45,352 bases of DNA from contig JAGYLU010000011.1 of assembly GCA_018400755.1 (NCBI GenBank), forward strand, positions 1-45,352, given 5' to 3'. Shown here piece after piece: positions 26,197 to 34,925 of this stretch (positions are counted from its first letter, which is position 1; each line of letters begins with the position of its first letter). This stretch comes from Acholeplasmataceae bacterium. GTDB lineage: Bacteria > Bacillota_I > Bacilli_A > Acholeplasmatales > Acholeplasmataceae. A program made the translations under genes and the position numbers. The notes beneath the pieces are model-generated. The model was not told the origin of the DNA, made no database searches, and saw only the letters and a program-made list of their open reading frames with translations.

Positions 26197-27897
26197 ATGG
26201 ACAAAAAGTGGTGGATGGAAAGTGTCGGATACCAGATCTACGTCAAGAGTTTCAAAGACGGAAATGATGACGGGATCGGTGACCTTTTAGGCATCCATGA
26301 CAAGCTTTCATATCTGTCTGACCTCGGTGTCAATCTCTTGTGGATTGGACCCTTTTATGATTCACCAATGGATGACAACGGATACGATGTCAGAGATTTC
26401 TTCAAGGTCAATCCGACCTATGGAACGCTTGATGATGTCAAAAGGATCATCCGTGATGCCCATCAATTGGGCATCAGAGTCATTCTTGATTTTGTCTTGA
26501 ACCACACCTCTGATGAGCACCCTTGGTTTGTCGCTTCAAGATCTTCAGTAGATGATCCGAAACGCCACTATTACATCTGGCAAAAAGGCCGGATGACCAA
26601 GGATGGATTGATCGAACCGACCAACTGGGCCTCATTTTTCGGAGGGTCATGCTGGACTAGAAATCCGGGGACTGATGATTACTACATGCACATCTTCTCC
26701 AAGAAAATGCCTGATCTGAACTGGGCGAACCCACTGGTCAGAAAAGAGATGGCCAAGGTTGGCGCGTGGTGGCTCGATCTGGGCGTCGATGGCTTCAGGA
26801 TTGATGCTGTCTCCCACCTTGACCGGGCACCATTTGAAGATATTGAGACGACTTCCAGAGGACCTGTTCTGGATTGGCATCGGTTTTCGAATCTGCCCGC
26901 TGTTCATCCTTATCTGAAGGAAATGAACGAAAGACTCTTCAAGCCCTATGGCTGCCTTACGATTGGTGAGGTCGGAGGTGAGGCGAGCATCGAAGAGGGA
27001 CTCAAATATGCCGCTTTTGATGCTGAAGAGCTTTCGATGGTCTTCAATTTCGACCATAACTGGTGCAACAATCTTCACGAGAGTGATGATCCAGACGCCC
27101 TAATAACCGATGTTCATTGTCTGAGACGGACATTCATGGCATGGCAAAAGGCGTTTGCTTCAGACGGTTGGTTGCCTTTGAACTGGCTGAACCACGACCA
27201 ACCCAGACTGCTCAGTCATTACGGGTCTAAAGCCTATCCGAAGCGATCCGCGAAGATGCTTGCGACCATGCTCCACATGATGCGGGGCACGCCCTTCATC
27301 TATCAGGGTGAAGAGATTGGGATGAAGAACTATCCGTTTACCAAGGCTGATGAGTTCAGAGACATCGCGAGCATTCAGCAAATGAAAACGCTCGAAAGAG
27401 ACATGCCCGATGTCAATCAAGAAGAGCTTGTCAGGATTGTGGCCAAGACGTCCCGTGATCATCCAAGAACACCGATGCAGTGGAGCGATGAGCCCAACGC
27501 GGGATTCTCCAGCCAAACGCCATGGATCAATGTCCATCCCGACTATCAAAGCGTCAACGTTCGCTTAGAACAATTGGATCATCGTTCGATCCTGGCCTAT
27601 TACAAGCAATTGATCGATTTGAGACTGTCGAGTCGTTACCAAGATGTCATCAAAGACGGAGAGATTCGTTTTCTGGACCTCGACGATCCCGATCTGATGA
27701 CTTATCTCAGAATTGGCGATTCAATCACGCTTCTGGTCATCAACAACATGCATGACATTGAAAAACCATATGATCTCAGTCCATATGATACCTTGCGCGT
27801 TGTGATCTCAAATCATGACACACCAATCATCAAGGACCATGTCCTCACACTCAAACCGTTCGAATCAATGGTATTCGAAGTAAAGGAGCACTTATGA
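26197..27897 (+). CDS. malL: Oligo-1,6-glucosidase/alpha-glucosidase (GH13)
   Basis: The 566-residue cytoplasmic protein has the standard length and order of the oligo-1,6-glucosidase group. Motifs are WWMESVGYQIYVKSF, NDDGIGDLLGI, VILDFVLNHTSDEHPWF (I), GVDGFRIDAVSHL (II), CLTIGEVGGE (III) and WLNHDQPR (IV). It should release glucose from isomaltose-type or malto-oligosaccharide ends. The valine after the nucleophile Asp (DAVSHL) is the alpha-1,6-type signature. The ATG at 26197 is chosen because AAGGAG lies 7 bases upstream; earlier GTG and TTG codons in frame lack a ribosome site. It overlaps malQ by four bases (ATGA). Confidence 0.92.
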   Translation: MDKKWWMESVGYQIYVKSFKDGNDDGIGDLLGIHDKLSYLSDLGVNLLWIGPFYDSPMDDNGYDVRDFFKVNPTYGTLDDVKRIIRDAHQLGIRVILDFVLNHTSDEHPWFVASRSSVDDPKRHYYIWQKGRMTKDGLIEPTNWASFFGGSCWTRNPGTDDYYMHIFSKKMPDLNWANPLVRKEMAKVGAWWLDLGVDGFRIDAVSHLDRAPFEDIETTSRGPVLDWHRFSNLPAVHPYLKEMNERLFKPYGCLTIGEVGGEASIEEGLKYAAFDAEELSMVFNFDHNWCNNLHESDDPDALITDVHCLRRTFMAWQKAFASDGWLPLNWLNHDQPRLLSHYGSKAYPKRSAKMLATMLHMMRGTPFIYQGEEIGMKNYPFTKADEFRDIASIQQMKTLERDMPDVNQEELVRIVAKTSRDHPRTPMQWSDEPNAGFSSQTPWINVHPDYQSVNVRLEQLDHRSILAYYKQLIDLRLSSRYQDVIKDGEIRFLDLDDPDLMTYLRIGDSITLLVINNMHDIEKPYDLSPYDTLRVVISNHDTPIIKDHVLTLKPFESMVFEVKEHL

Positions 27898-29384
27898 GAA
27901 GAAGCGGTATTCTCTTGCACATCTCGAGTCTTCCGGGGCCGTATGGCATCGGATCATTTGGTAAAGAAGCTTATCGGTTTGTCGATCAGCTTCACAGTGC
28001 CAAACAGACATACTGGCAGATTTTGCCACTCGGACCGACATCCTATGGCGATTCCCCTTACCAGACTTTTTCAGCATTCGCGACCAACCCATACTTCATC
28101 GATCTTGACATGCTCAAAAAAGAGGGTTTGTTGAAGACTTCGGAGATCAAGGATCAGATCGTGCCCACATCCCGTGTCGATTACGGCTGGCTTTACAGTA
28201 CCCGTCTTAATGTGCTCAGAAAAGCGTTTGCACGCTTTGATGTGAACCAAGACGATTTTCTCGCATTCGTCAGGAATGAAGCTGCTTGGCTTGAAGACTA
28301 TGCCTTGTTCATGGCCATCAAGGAGCATCATGGCGGTCTTTCCTGGTCAAAGTGGGATGACCCTTTGAGAATGCGAAAGACCGAAGCCATCCAGACGATC
28401 AAAGAGTCCTTGAGAGAAGAGGTCCTCTTTCATCAGTTCATGCAATACTTGGCGTATGGACAATGGATGAGACTCAAGGCATACGCCAACAGCAAGGGCA
28501 TCAGGATTATTGGGGATATGCCGATCTATGTCTCCTATGACAGCAGTGATGTCTGGGCCCAACCCGATCTCTTTGACCTTGATGAGGCAAGAAATCCCAA
28601 ACATATCGCCGGTGTGCCACCGGATTCCTATTCCGATGACGGACAGCTTTGGGGCAACCCTCTCTATGACTGGGATCGCATGAAAGAAAATGGATATCAA
28701 TGGTGGACCCGCCGCGTCACTTCTTCAATGGTTCTCTTTGACCGCATCAGAATCGATCATTTCATCGGCTTCCAAAATTACTTTTCGGTCAAGTTTGGTG
28801 AGACAACCGCCCAGCATGGGGTCTGGAAACAAGGGCCTGGAATCGATTTGTTCGATGCCATCAGAGAAACCCTTGGAACCCCGGATATCATTGCCGAGGA
28901 TTTGGGTGTGGTCACACCCGAGGTCAGGGCTCTGCTCAAAAAGACCGGATTTCCAGGTATGAAGTTGTTGCAGTTCGCCTTTGATGCCCGGGAATCTTCA
29001 GATTATCTCCCTCATTACTATGATCGGAATGCCGTTGTCTATACGGGGACTCATGATAATGAGACGACCAAGACATGGCTTTCAAACTTGACAAAAGAGA
29101 ATCAGCGCTATTGTCTGGACTACATCAACCATCAGGGCAAAGGGCATGCGGTTGACAGCATGATCAAAGCGACCTTGCTATCGATGGCGGATACCGCCAT
29201 CATACCGATGCAGGATTATCTTGCCTTGGGTGAAGAAGGGCGGATGAATACCCCGTCCACACTTGGAAACAATTGGACATGGCGACTGCAAAAGCAAGAT
29301 TTCCACGTCCGTTTGGTCAAGAAGATCAGTCGTTTCACGACCCTTTATGGCCGTGAACCGAAGGGGGAACAAGACCATGGATAA
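27894..29384 (+). CDS. malQ: 4-alpha-glucanotransferase (amylomaltase, GH77)
   Basis: The 496-residue protein is a standard-length GH77 enzyme. Its start, RRSGILLHISSLPGPYGIG, and QILPLGPTSYGDSPYQ are hallmark blocks. FDRIRIDHFIGF carries the nucleophile Asp, IAEDLGVVT the acid/base Glu, and GTHDNETT the stabilising Asp. It disproportionates short maltodextrins into longer chains plus glucose in the cytoplasm, feeding GlgP with usable substrate. It overlaps malL by four bases, and its own end overlaps the GH5 gene start by eight bases, so the three genes form a tight operon. Confidence 0.95.
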   Translation: MRRSGILLHISSLPGPYGIGSFGKEAYRFVDQLHSAKQTYWQILPLGPTSYGDSPYQTFSAFATNPYFIDLDMLKKEGLLKTSEIKDQIVPTSRVDYGWLYSTRLNVLRKAFARFDVNQDDFLAFVRNEAAWLEDYALFMAIKEHHGGLSWSKWDDPLRMRKTEAIQTIKESLREEVLFHQFMQYLAYGQWMRLKAYANSKGIRIIGDMPIYVSYDSSDVWAQPDLFDLDEARNPKHIAGVPPDSYSDDGQLWGNPLYDWDRMKENGYQWWTRRVTSSMVLFDRIRIDHFIGFQNYFSVKFGETTAQHGVWKQGPGIDLFDAIRETLGTPDIIAEDLGVVTPEVRALLKKTGFPGMKLLQFAFDARESSDYLPHYYDRNAVVYTGTHDNETTKTWLSNLTKENQRYCLDYINHQGKGHAVDSMIKATLLSMADTAIIPMQDYLALGEEGRMNTPSTLGNNWTWRLQKQDFHVRLVKKISRFTTLYGREPKGEQDHG

Positions 29385-30387
29385 ACTCAAAGGGGTCAAC
29401 TTGGGCGGATGGTTCGTGCTTGAGAAATGGATCAAACCATCGATGTTTGAAGGCCTTGATGCCGAGGATGAAACAGGATTTGTCCTCAAACATCCCAATC
29501 CCCAAGAAGCGCTTGTCGAGCATTGGGAAACATTCATTACGGCCCATGATCTGAAGTTGATTCATGATGCCGGAGTCAACACGGTCCGTCTTCCGGTACC
29601 ATGGTGGATGTTTGGGGCTGCTCCCTATGTCCCATCCGTCGATCATATCAAGCGTGCCATCAAAATGATTGATGAGGCCGGTCTTGATGTCATCATCGAT
29701 TTGCATACCGCACCTGGGTGTCAAAATGGTTTTGACAATGGCGGCATCAAAGGTGTCATTGGATGGCATACCGATCCCGCAAACATCACTGAGACAATCC
29801 GGATTTTGGCTAAAATTGTCGACACGTTTGATGGGATGCCAAGTGTGGTCGGTTACGAGGTTTTAAATGAACCTCATATGACCGTTCCTGAAGACACACT
29901 CAAGGATTTCTATCTGCGGGCATATGGGGCCATCAGGAAACAATCTGACAAAACGGTCTTCTTCGGTGATGCGTTTCGCACCGACGCCCCGTTCTGGGAA
30001 CCGTTTCTGACGCAATCGTCATTTGAAAACATCGCTTTTGACCTTCATCCCTATCATTGTTTTGGAGATGCATTGCCTTTCGCACCCTTTGAAAAGCATC
30101 TGGCTCTCGCGCTTGATAGGCGTTTGACCCAGATCAAGCGGATTTCTATGTTTGTTCCGGTCATCATCGGTGAATGGTCGCTCTGCATGAGATATGAAAC
30201 GATGCCCAAGGGAGAGACGTTCGATACAGGGCTTTATGACCGGATTATCGGCAATATCCAACGTTATGTCTATGATCATGCCTGGGGACAGTTTTTCTGG
30301 ACTGCGAAAGTCGAGAAGCCAGATGACCACCATTGGGATTATCTGAAGCTCGTCGAGAAAGGGATTCTCGCACCATTCTCCAAGTAA
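29377..30387 (+). CDS. Glycoside hydrolase family 5 (exo-beta-1,3-glucanase/cellulase-like)
   Basis: The 336-residue protein has no signal peptide. The start block KLKGVNLGGWFVLEKWIKPS is typical of the exo-1,3-beta-glucanase-like GH5 group. YEVLNEPHMT holds the acid/base Glu and VIIGEWSLC the nucleophile Glu; HPYHCF and FFWTAKVEK are also GH5-like. The likely reaction is hydrolysis of a beta-glucoside or beta-glucan oligosaccharide in the cytoplasm, which is unexpected inside an alpha-glucan operon. The ATG at 29377 is chosen because GGGGGAAC precedes it and the homologous region begins there. The frame stays open upstream to 29263, inside malQ. Confidence 0.85.
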   Translation: MDKLKGVNLGGWFVLEKWIKPSMFEGLDAEDETGFVLKHPNPQEALVEHWETFITAHDLKLIHDAGVNTVRLPVPWWMFGAAPYVPSVDHIKRAIKMIDEAGLDVIIDLHTAPGCQNGFDNGGIKGVIGWHTDPANITETIRILAKIVDTFDGMPSVVGYEVLNEPHMTVPEDTLKDFYLRAYGAIRKQSDKTVFFGDAFRTDAPFWEPFLTQSSFENIAFDLHPYHCFGDALPFAPFEKHLALALDRRLTQIKRISMFVPVIIGEWSLCMRYETMPKGETFDTGLYDRIIGNIQRYVYDHAWGQFFWTAKVEKPDDHHWDYLKLVEKGILAPFSK

Positions 30388-30419
30388 TGCTTTGAAGTTC
30401 AAAAAAACAGTTTGAAGGA

Positions 30420-30448
30420 TTGACAAACACTCATAAATCACGTATACT
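30420..30448 (+). promoter_or_regulatory. Strong sigma-A-type promoter of acpP
   Basis: TTGACA, 17 bases, TATACT: one mismatch to consensus with ideal spacing, just upstream of the acyl carrier protein gene. Confidence 0.88.
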
Positions 30449-30477
30449 GTTTCCGTTAAATCAAGGAGGACATGACA

Positions 30478-30705
30478 ATGGTATTTGAAAAAATCAAGAG
30501 TCTGATCGTTGAGGAACTCAATGTCTCCGAAGACAAAATCACACTCGAAGCACGTTTGGCTGAAGATCTTGGCGCCGATTCCATTGATGCCGTCGAGCTG
30601 ATCATGAACATCGAAGAAGCATTCGATATCCAAGTCAGTGACGAGGATGCGCAAGGCATCAAAACGGTTGGTGACCTCGTTCGCTACGTCGAAGGATTGA
30701 AATAA
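30478..30705 (+). CDS. acpP: Acyl carrier protein
   Basis: The 75-residue acidic protein contains [11 protein letters not shown], in which Ser35 is the phosphopantetheine attachment site. It carries growing acyl chains in fatty acid synthesis. The ATG at 30478 is chosen because AAGGAGGA is 7 bases upstream; the ATG at 30472 is too close to it. It is a monocistronic unit between its own near-consensus promoter and a terminator, unlike the fab-cluster location common in Bacillota. Confidence 0.95.
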   Translation: MVFEKIKSLIVEELNVSEDKITLEARLAEDLGADSIDAVELIMNIEEAFDIQVSDEDAQGIKTVGDLVRYVEGLK

Positions 30706-30708
30706 GAC

Positions 30709-30733
30709 AAGGGGTGTGAAATCCCCTTTTTTT
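30709..30733 (+). terminator. Intrinsic terminator after acpP
   Basis: AAGGGG / CCCCTT stem with an 8-base loop, followed by TTTTT. Confidence 0.88.
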
Positions 30734-30735
30734 AT

Positions 30736-30764
30736 TTGAAAAAACCACATGTTTCGTCTATAAT
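30736..30764 (+). promoter_or_regulatory. Sigma-A-type promoter of leuS
   Basis: TTGAAA, 17 bases, TATAAT, directly after the acpP terminator. The expected transcript start near 30771 rules out the upstream in-frame start codons for leuS. The leader of about 20 bases is too short for a T-box. Confidence 0.88.
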
Positions 30765-30792
30765 GAAAGAGATATCGAAACGAGGGATCAAC

Positions 30793-33204
30793 ATGACATG
30801 GTATGATTTCAAAACCATCGAAGCGTCGTGGCAAAAACACTGGTACGACAATAAACTGTTCAAAACTCAGGACAGTGATTTCAAAGACAAATATTACGTT
30901 TTGGACATGTTTCCATACCCGAGTTCATCGGGACTGCATGTCGGCCATATCGAAGGATATACGGCAACCGACATTATCAGCCGTTTCAAACGGATGCAAG
31001 GCAAGAACGTCCTGCATCCCATGGGATGGGATGCTTTTGGTTTGCCTGCTGAACAATATGCGCTTTCAACCGGTCAGGACCCACGCACATTCACCTATCA
31101 GAACATCAGCACTTTCAAGCGTCAGATCATCCAGTCCGGCAAAGGTGTTGACTGGGACCGGGAGCTCGCCACCGCGGATCCTTCCTATTACAAATGGACC
31201 CAGTGGATTTTCAAGAAAATGGTTGAGAAAGGGCTTGCTGTCCTCAAGGATGTCGAGGTCAACTGGTGCGAGGGATTAGGCACTGTCCTGGCCAATGATG
31301 AGATTGAACTTGAGGATGGACGAATGGTATCTGAACGCGGGAAGTATCCCGTGGTCAAGAAGGCCATGCGTCAATGGGTCTTGAGAATCACGGCATATGC
31401 TGACCGCTTGCTTGAGGGTCTGGATACACTTGACTGGCCGGAACATCTAAAAGAGATGCAACGGAACTGGATTGGAAAGAGCAAAGGGGCGATGATGACC
31501 TTCAAGGTCGCAGATGGCCATGCCTCCTTCGATGTCTTCACCACCCGACCGGATACCATCTATGGGGCGACCTATTGCGTCCTCGCACCTGAGCATCCGC
31601 TTGTCCTAGACATCACCAGCGAGGATGAGTATCAGGACGTCAAAGCCTATATCGAACGGACCAAACAGAAGTCCGATATGGACCGGGCGACCGATAAGTC
31701 CAAGACGGGTGTCTTTACCGGCGCATTCGCGATCAATCCTTTGAACCAGAAGAGAGTGCCCGTTTGGGTCGCTGATTATGTGTTACCTCATTATGGCACC
31801 GGTGCGGTCATGGCGGTTCCCGCCCATGACGAACGCGATTTTGAGTTTGCCCAGATGCACGGTCTTGATTTGATCGAGGTTGTGATGAGTGATGATGATG
31901 GCCCTTTTGTAGGTGATGGGATTCATTTCAACAGCGGCATCATCGATGGTCTTAGAAATGAGGACGCCAAAGCGAAGATCATTCGCTATCTTGAGGAAAC
32001 CAAACAGGGATATGCGCACAACACCTACAAACTAAGAGATTGGGTCTTCTCAAGACAGCGGTATTGGGGTGAGCCTTTTCCGGTCATTTTCGATGAGTAT
32101 GACAACATCCATCTCCTAGACGATGAAGAACTGCCACTCGAACTGCCAATCCTGAAGAACATCCGTCCCAGCGGAACCGGTGAAAGTCCTCTCGCCAATG
32201 CCCGTGAATGGCTTCATGTTGACCTTGACGGGGTCAAGGGCAGACGTGATACCAACACCATGCCACAGCTGGCCGGCTCATCATGGTACTTCATGGGGTA
32301 TATCTTGAAAAACCATCTCGACATGATACCTTTGAACGCCGAAGAGGCCAAGAAAGCCTTGGACAGATGGCTTCCGGTCGATTTGTATGTGGGTGGGACC
32401 GAACACGCTGTCGGACATCTCTTGTACTCACGATTTTGGACAAAATTCCTTTTCGACATCGGACTGGTCACAGTTGAGGAACCTTTCAAGAAACTCTTCA
32501 ATCAGGGCATGATTCTGGGGTCTGATCACAGCAAAATGAGCAAATCCCGGGGCAATGTCGTCAATCCTGACGATGTCATCAAACATTATGGGGCAGATGC
32601 CCTGAGGCTATACGAGATGTTCATGGGTCCTCTTGACTCCGAGAAGCCATGGTCAACTGAGAGTTTGAACGGATCAAAGAAGTTTTTGGACCGGGTCTGG
32701 CGGATGTTTGAGTTCCCGGTGGTTCCCTCTTCCGTCACGGATCTTGAAACGGTTTACCATCAGACCGTCAAGAAAGTCACTGATGATTTTGAAAAGTTGG
32801 CGTTCAACACGGCCATCAGCCAGTTGATGATTTTCGTCAATGAGGTCTACAAACAACAAAAGATCGGCAAGGCCCAGGCCATCGGTTTTCTGAAACTTCT
32901 CAATCCCATTTGTCCTCACATCACCGAAGAGATCAACAAGCGCATCTTGAAACAACATGAGGAGCTGATCTACTCGGATTGGCCGGATTATGATGAAGAG
33001 AAACTCATCATCGATGAGGTTGAGATCGTTGTTCAGGTCAACGGCAAAGTCCGGGCGAAGTTCAAGGCATCAAGAGGACTTGAGAAATCTGTGCTTGAAG
33101 AGATGGCAAGGCATCATGAGAATGTCATCAGACATCTTGAGGGCATGACCATCAGGAAAGTCATCATCATCCCTGACAAACTTGTCAATATTGTTGCCAA
33201 TTGA
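30793..33204 (+). CDS. leuS: Leucyl-tRNA synthetase
   Basis: The 803-residue protein has the class I aminoacyl-tRNA synthetase layout. It begins with [17 protein letters not shown] (HIGH-type HVGH), has the CP1 editing domain ([11 protein letters not shown], with [13 protein letters not shown]), [16 protein letters not shown] (KMSKS loop) and a C-terminal beta-domain ending in [10 protein letters not shown]. It charges tRNA-Leu in the cytoplasm and edits mischarged products. The start at 30793 is set by the promoter at 30736-30764 and the family N-terminus. It is flanked by its own promoter and terminator. Confidence 0.96.
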   Translation: MTWYDFKTIEASWQKHWYDNKLFKTQDSDFKDKYYVLDMFPYPSSSGLHVGHIEGYTATDIISRFKRMQGKNVLHPMGWDAFGLPAEQYALSTGQDPRTFTYQNISTFKRQIIQSGKGVDWDRELATADPSYYKWTQWIFKKMVEKGLAVLKDVEVNWCEGLGTVLANDEIELEDGRMVSERGKYPVVKKAMRQWVLRITAYADRLLEGLDTLDWPEHLKEMQRNWIGKSKGAMMTFKVADGHASFDVFTTRPDTIYGATYCVLAPEHPLVLDITSEDEYQDVKAYIERTKQKSDMDRATDKSKTGVFTGAFAINPLNQKRVPVWVADYVLPHYGTGAVMAVPAHDERDFEFAQMHGLDLIEVVMSDDDGPFVGDGIHFNSGIIDGLRNEDAKAKIIRYLEETKQGYAHNTYKLRDWVFSRQRYWGEPFPVIFDEYDNIHLLDDEELPLELPILKNIRPSGTGESPLANAREWLHVDLDGVKGRRDTNTMPQLAGSSWYFMGYILKNHLDMIPLNAEEAKKALDRWLPVDLYVGGTEHAVGHLLYSRFWTKFLFDIGLVTVEEPFKKLFNQGMILGSDHSKMSKSRGNVVNPDDVIKHYGADALRLYEMFMGPLDSEKPWSTESLNGSKKFLDRVWRMFEFPVVPSSVTDLETVYHQTVKKVTDDFEKLAFNTAISQLMIFVNEVYKQQKIGKAQAIGFLKLLNPICPHITEEINKRILKQHEELIYSDWPDYDEEKLIIDEVEIVVQVNGKVRAKFKASRGLEKSVLEEMARHHENVIRHLEGMTIRKVIIIPDKLVNIVAN

Positions 33205-33209
33205 TGATC

Positions 33210-33246
33210 AAAAGGACGCTTTTTGTCAAATCAGCGTCCTTTTTTC
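33210..33246 (+). terminator. Intrinsic terminator after leuS
   Basis: AAAAGGACGCT and AGCGTCCTTTT form a long stem around a 12-base loop, with a run of T at the end. Confidence 0.88.
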
Positions 33247-33304
33247 GTTCTTTGACCAATAATTTAAGGTCATCAGATGTATGATAGGTGGATGGGGGCA
33301 TCAT

Positions 33305-33814
33305 ATGGAACAGATCAAAGATTTTGTTGTTGCATTTAAAAACCATGATTACACCACCTTTGACCGTTTTTATGATTTGACCAAGAAGAAGGTCTTTTTC
33401 GCTGTCATCGCGATTGTCAGGGATGAGGACGCCGCATCCGATATCATGCAAGAGACCTACATGTCGTTTTTGAACAACATCGACAAAGTCGAACCGGCCC
33501 TGAATGTGATCGCATATCTCACCACCATCGCAAGGCACTTGGCCATCAACCAGTACAACAAAGACAAACGGATTGTCTGGTCTGATGAGCTTGTCCAGTC
33601 CATACCGAGTGCGGAGGAGGCAAACGATGATGACATCTTCTGGCTTCTTGATGTCTTACCTCAAGACCAAAGAGAGATTGTCGTCATGCACGTCATCAAT
33701 GACATGACATTCAGAGAAATTGCCGGCATCATGAAGAAGCCACTTGGAACCGTCTTATGGCTTTATCAAAAAGCACTTAAAAAAATGAAAGACCAATTGG
33801 GGGATGACCTATGA
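33305..33814 (+). CDS. ECF/SigI-like RNA polymerase sigma factor
   Basis: The 169-residue protein has a region 2 (~8-75, with DAASDIMQETYMSFLNN) and a region 4 helix-turn-helix (~112-160, with LPQDQREIVVMHVINDMTFREIA). No region 1 or 3 is visible, as in ECF sigma factors. It would redirect RNA polymerase in response to an envelope signal. The ATG at 33305 is chosen because a GGGGG-containing ribosome site precedes it; the earlier start at 33281 has none. The ATGA overlap with the next gene is the usual sigma/anti-sigma arrangement. No clear autoregulatory promoter was identified. Confidence 0.88.
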   Translation: MEQIKDFVVAFKNHDYTTFDRFYDLTKKKVFFAVIAIVRDEDAASDIMQETYMSFLNNIDKVEPALNVIAYLTTIARHLAINQYNKDKRIVWSDELVQSIPSAEEANDDDIFWLLDVLPQDQREIVVMHVINDMTFREIAGIMKKPLGTVLWLYQKALKKMKDQLGDDL

Positions 33815-34854
33815 AAAGAAAACAACTCATTCAACTCATCAAATCAAAGGCTGATCAGGTTCAGGTTCCTGATCTGTCACAAACGATTGTGGACAAGATC
33901 AAAGACATGCCGGTGGCTGTGCCCATCATCCGTCCGGCCCGTGTCTCATTCAATCGCCGGCTTGCTTTGGTGTCCTTTTCCTTTGTGCTTCTTTTGGCCA
34001 TCTCCTTCTTTGCCTTGATCAGTCCCTCACCAACCTATGTGTTCGCCGCCGAAGATGATGTCATGCTCATGTCATCGATCTATGCCGAAGGGCTTCATAC
34101 CGATGATCTTGAGGCCTATGGCCCAGGGGATGTCGCTTTGGATAGTGAGGTGCTCTATGTCGGTCTTGAACTGCCAAAAATCGCCGGGTATATGACGCTT
34201 GTTGATACCAGACTGGGACTTCAATCACTGCCTTTGATCCATAAATCAACAGAAGACGGGTTGACGGTGATGACGTTTGTGATCAGTGCTGGAGATGATG
34301 ATGAGAAAACGTATGTGCTCCGTTATGAGACATCGGTCACAGATGCCAAAAAAGATCTCTTCGTCCATATCGGAACGCTCACAAGCGGACTCAGGACCTT
34401 GCCGTTTCGCGCCCGGAGTGTGCTTGAAGACGGCCAACATGGACTTGTGTTCACACTTGGACAGCAAGAGACCGATGGCATCATCATCACCTATAACCAA
34501 AGAAATGACGGACGTCAATTTGACGCTCAGATCTATAACGATGGCACCATGAGAAGACGGGTCGAACTATCGGCACTGGCGGAATCCCCTGATGATTTCA
34601 CGATGCACTTCGTCGAAGGGGATGTCGTGGGAACGTATCGATTTGAGCGCCATGACGCTTTGGAAGCTCACGATATTGATGTCACTTATGCGATCATGGT
34701 GGGATCAGATACCGAGACTGGAACGATGCGGGTGACGCTTGCGGGCATGCCAGGCCAACAAACGATGCGGTTTGACATCCATGCCCGCGGCAAAGATGCC
34801 CATTCCATGATGTTTGGTCATGACCATCACGACCCCCATGATGACAATCTTTGA
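33811..34854 (+). CDS. Putative transmembrane anti-sigma factor with large extracytoplasmic domain
   Basis: The 347-residue protein has a cytoplasmic N-terminus of ~48 residues, one transmembrane helix (~50-69, ALVSFSFVLLLAISFFALI) and an extracytoplasmic region of about 275 residues that looks beta-rich. The cytoplasmic part is shorter than a zinc-type anti-sigma domain and lacks the HxxxCxxC motif. The tail is His/Asp-rich (HSMMFGHDHHDPHDD) and could bind metal. Assignment as the anti-sigma partner rests on topology and on the four-base overlap with the sigma gene. The RsgI-like lipoprotein gene follows. No family is recognised for the outer domain. Confidence 0.65.
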   Translation: MKRKQLIQLIKSKADQVQVPDLSQTIVDKIKDMPVAVPIIRPARVSFNRRLALVSFSFVLLLAISFFALISPSPTYVFAAEDDVMLMSSIYAEGLHTDDLEAYGPGDVALDSEVLYVGLELPKIAGYMTLVDTRLGLQSLPLIHKSTEDGLTVMTFVISAGDDDEKTYVLRYETSVTDAKKDLFVHIGTLTSGLRTLPFRARSVLEDGQHGLVFTLGQQETDGIIITYNQRNDGRQFDAQIYNDGTMRRRVELSALAESPDDFTMHFVEGDVVGTYRFERHDALEAHDIDVTYAIMVGSDTETGTMRVTLAGMPGQQTMRFDIHARGKDAHSMMFGHDHHDPHDDNL

Positions 34855-34870
34855 AAATCATAAAAAAAAG

Positions 34871-34907
34871 CACCAATAAAACCGGGCTTGAGTTGGTACT
34901 ATTGGTG
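34871..34907. other. Inverted repeat between anti-sigma and RsgI-like genes
   Basis: CACCAAT and ATTGGTG (7 bases each) flank a 23-base loop that itself contains ACC/GGT. On the minus strand the hairpin is followed by a T-run; on the plus strand there is no U tract. It may set relative expression or mRNA stability within the operon. Confidence 0.45.
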
Positions 34908-34925
34908 AAATGGAGGAGAATACAA

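Noticed and set aside
30398-30416. TTCAAA/TTTGAA inverted repeat after the GH5 gene as a terminator
   Set aside because: The stem is AT-only and has no U tract; it overlaps the acpP promoter region.
30736-30792. Longer leuS start
   Set aside because: It would begin inside the promoter; the -10 box is at 30759-30764.
30019-30840. 273-codon minus-strand open frame
   Set aside because: It runs antisense through the GH5 gene, the acpP promoter, acpP and its terminator, all well supported on the plus strand.
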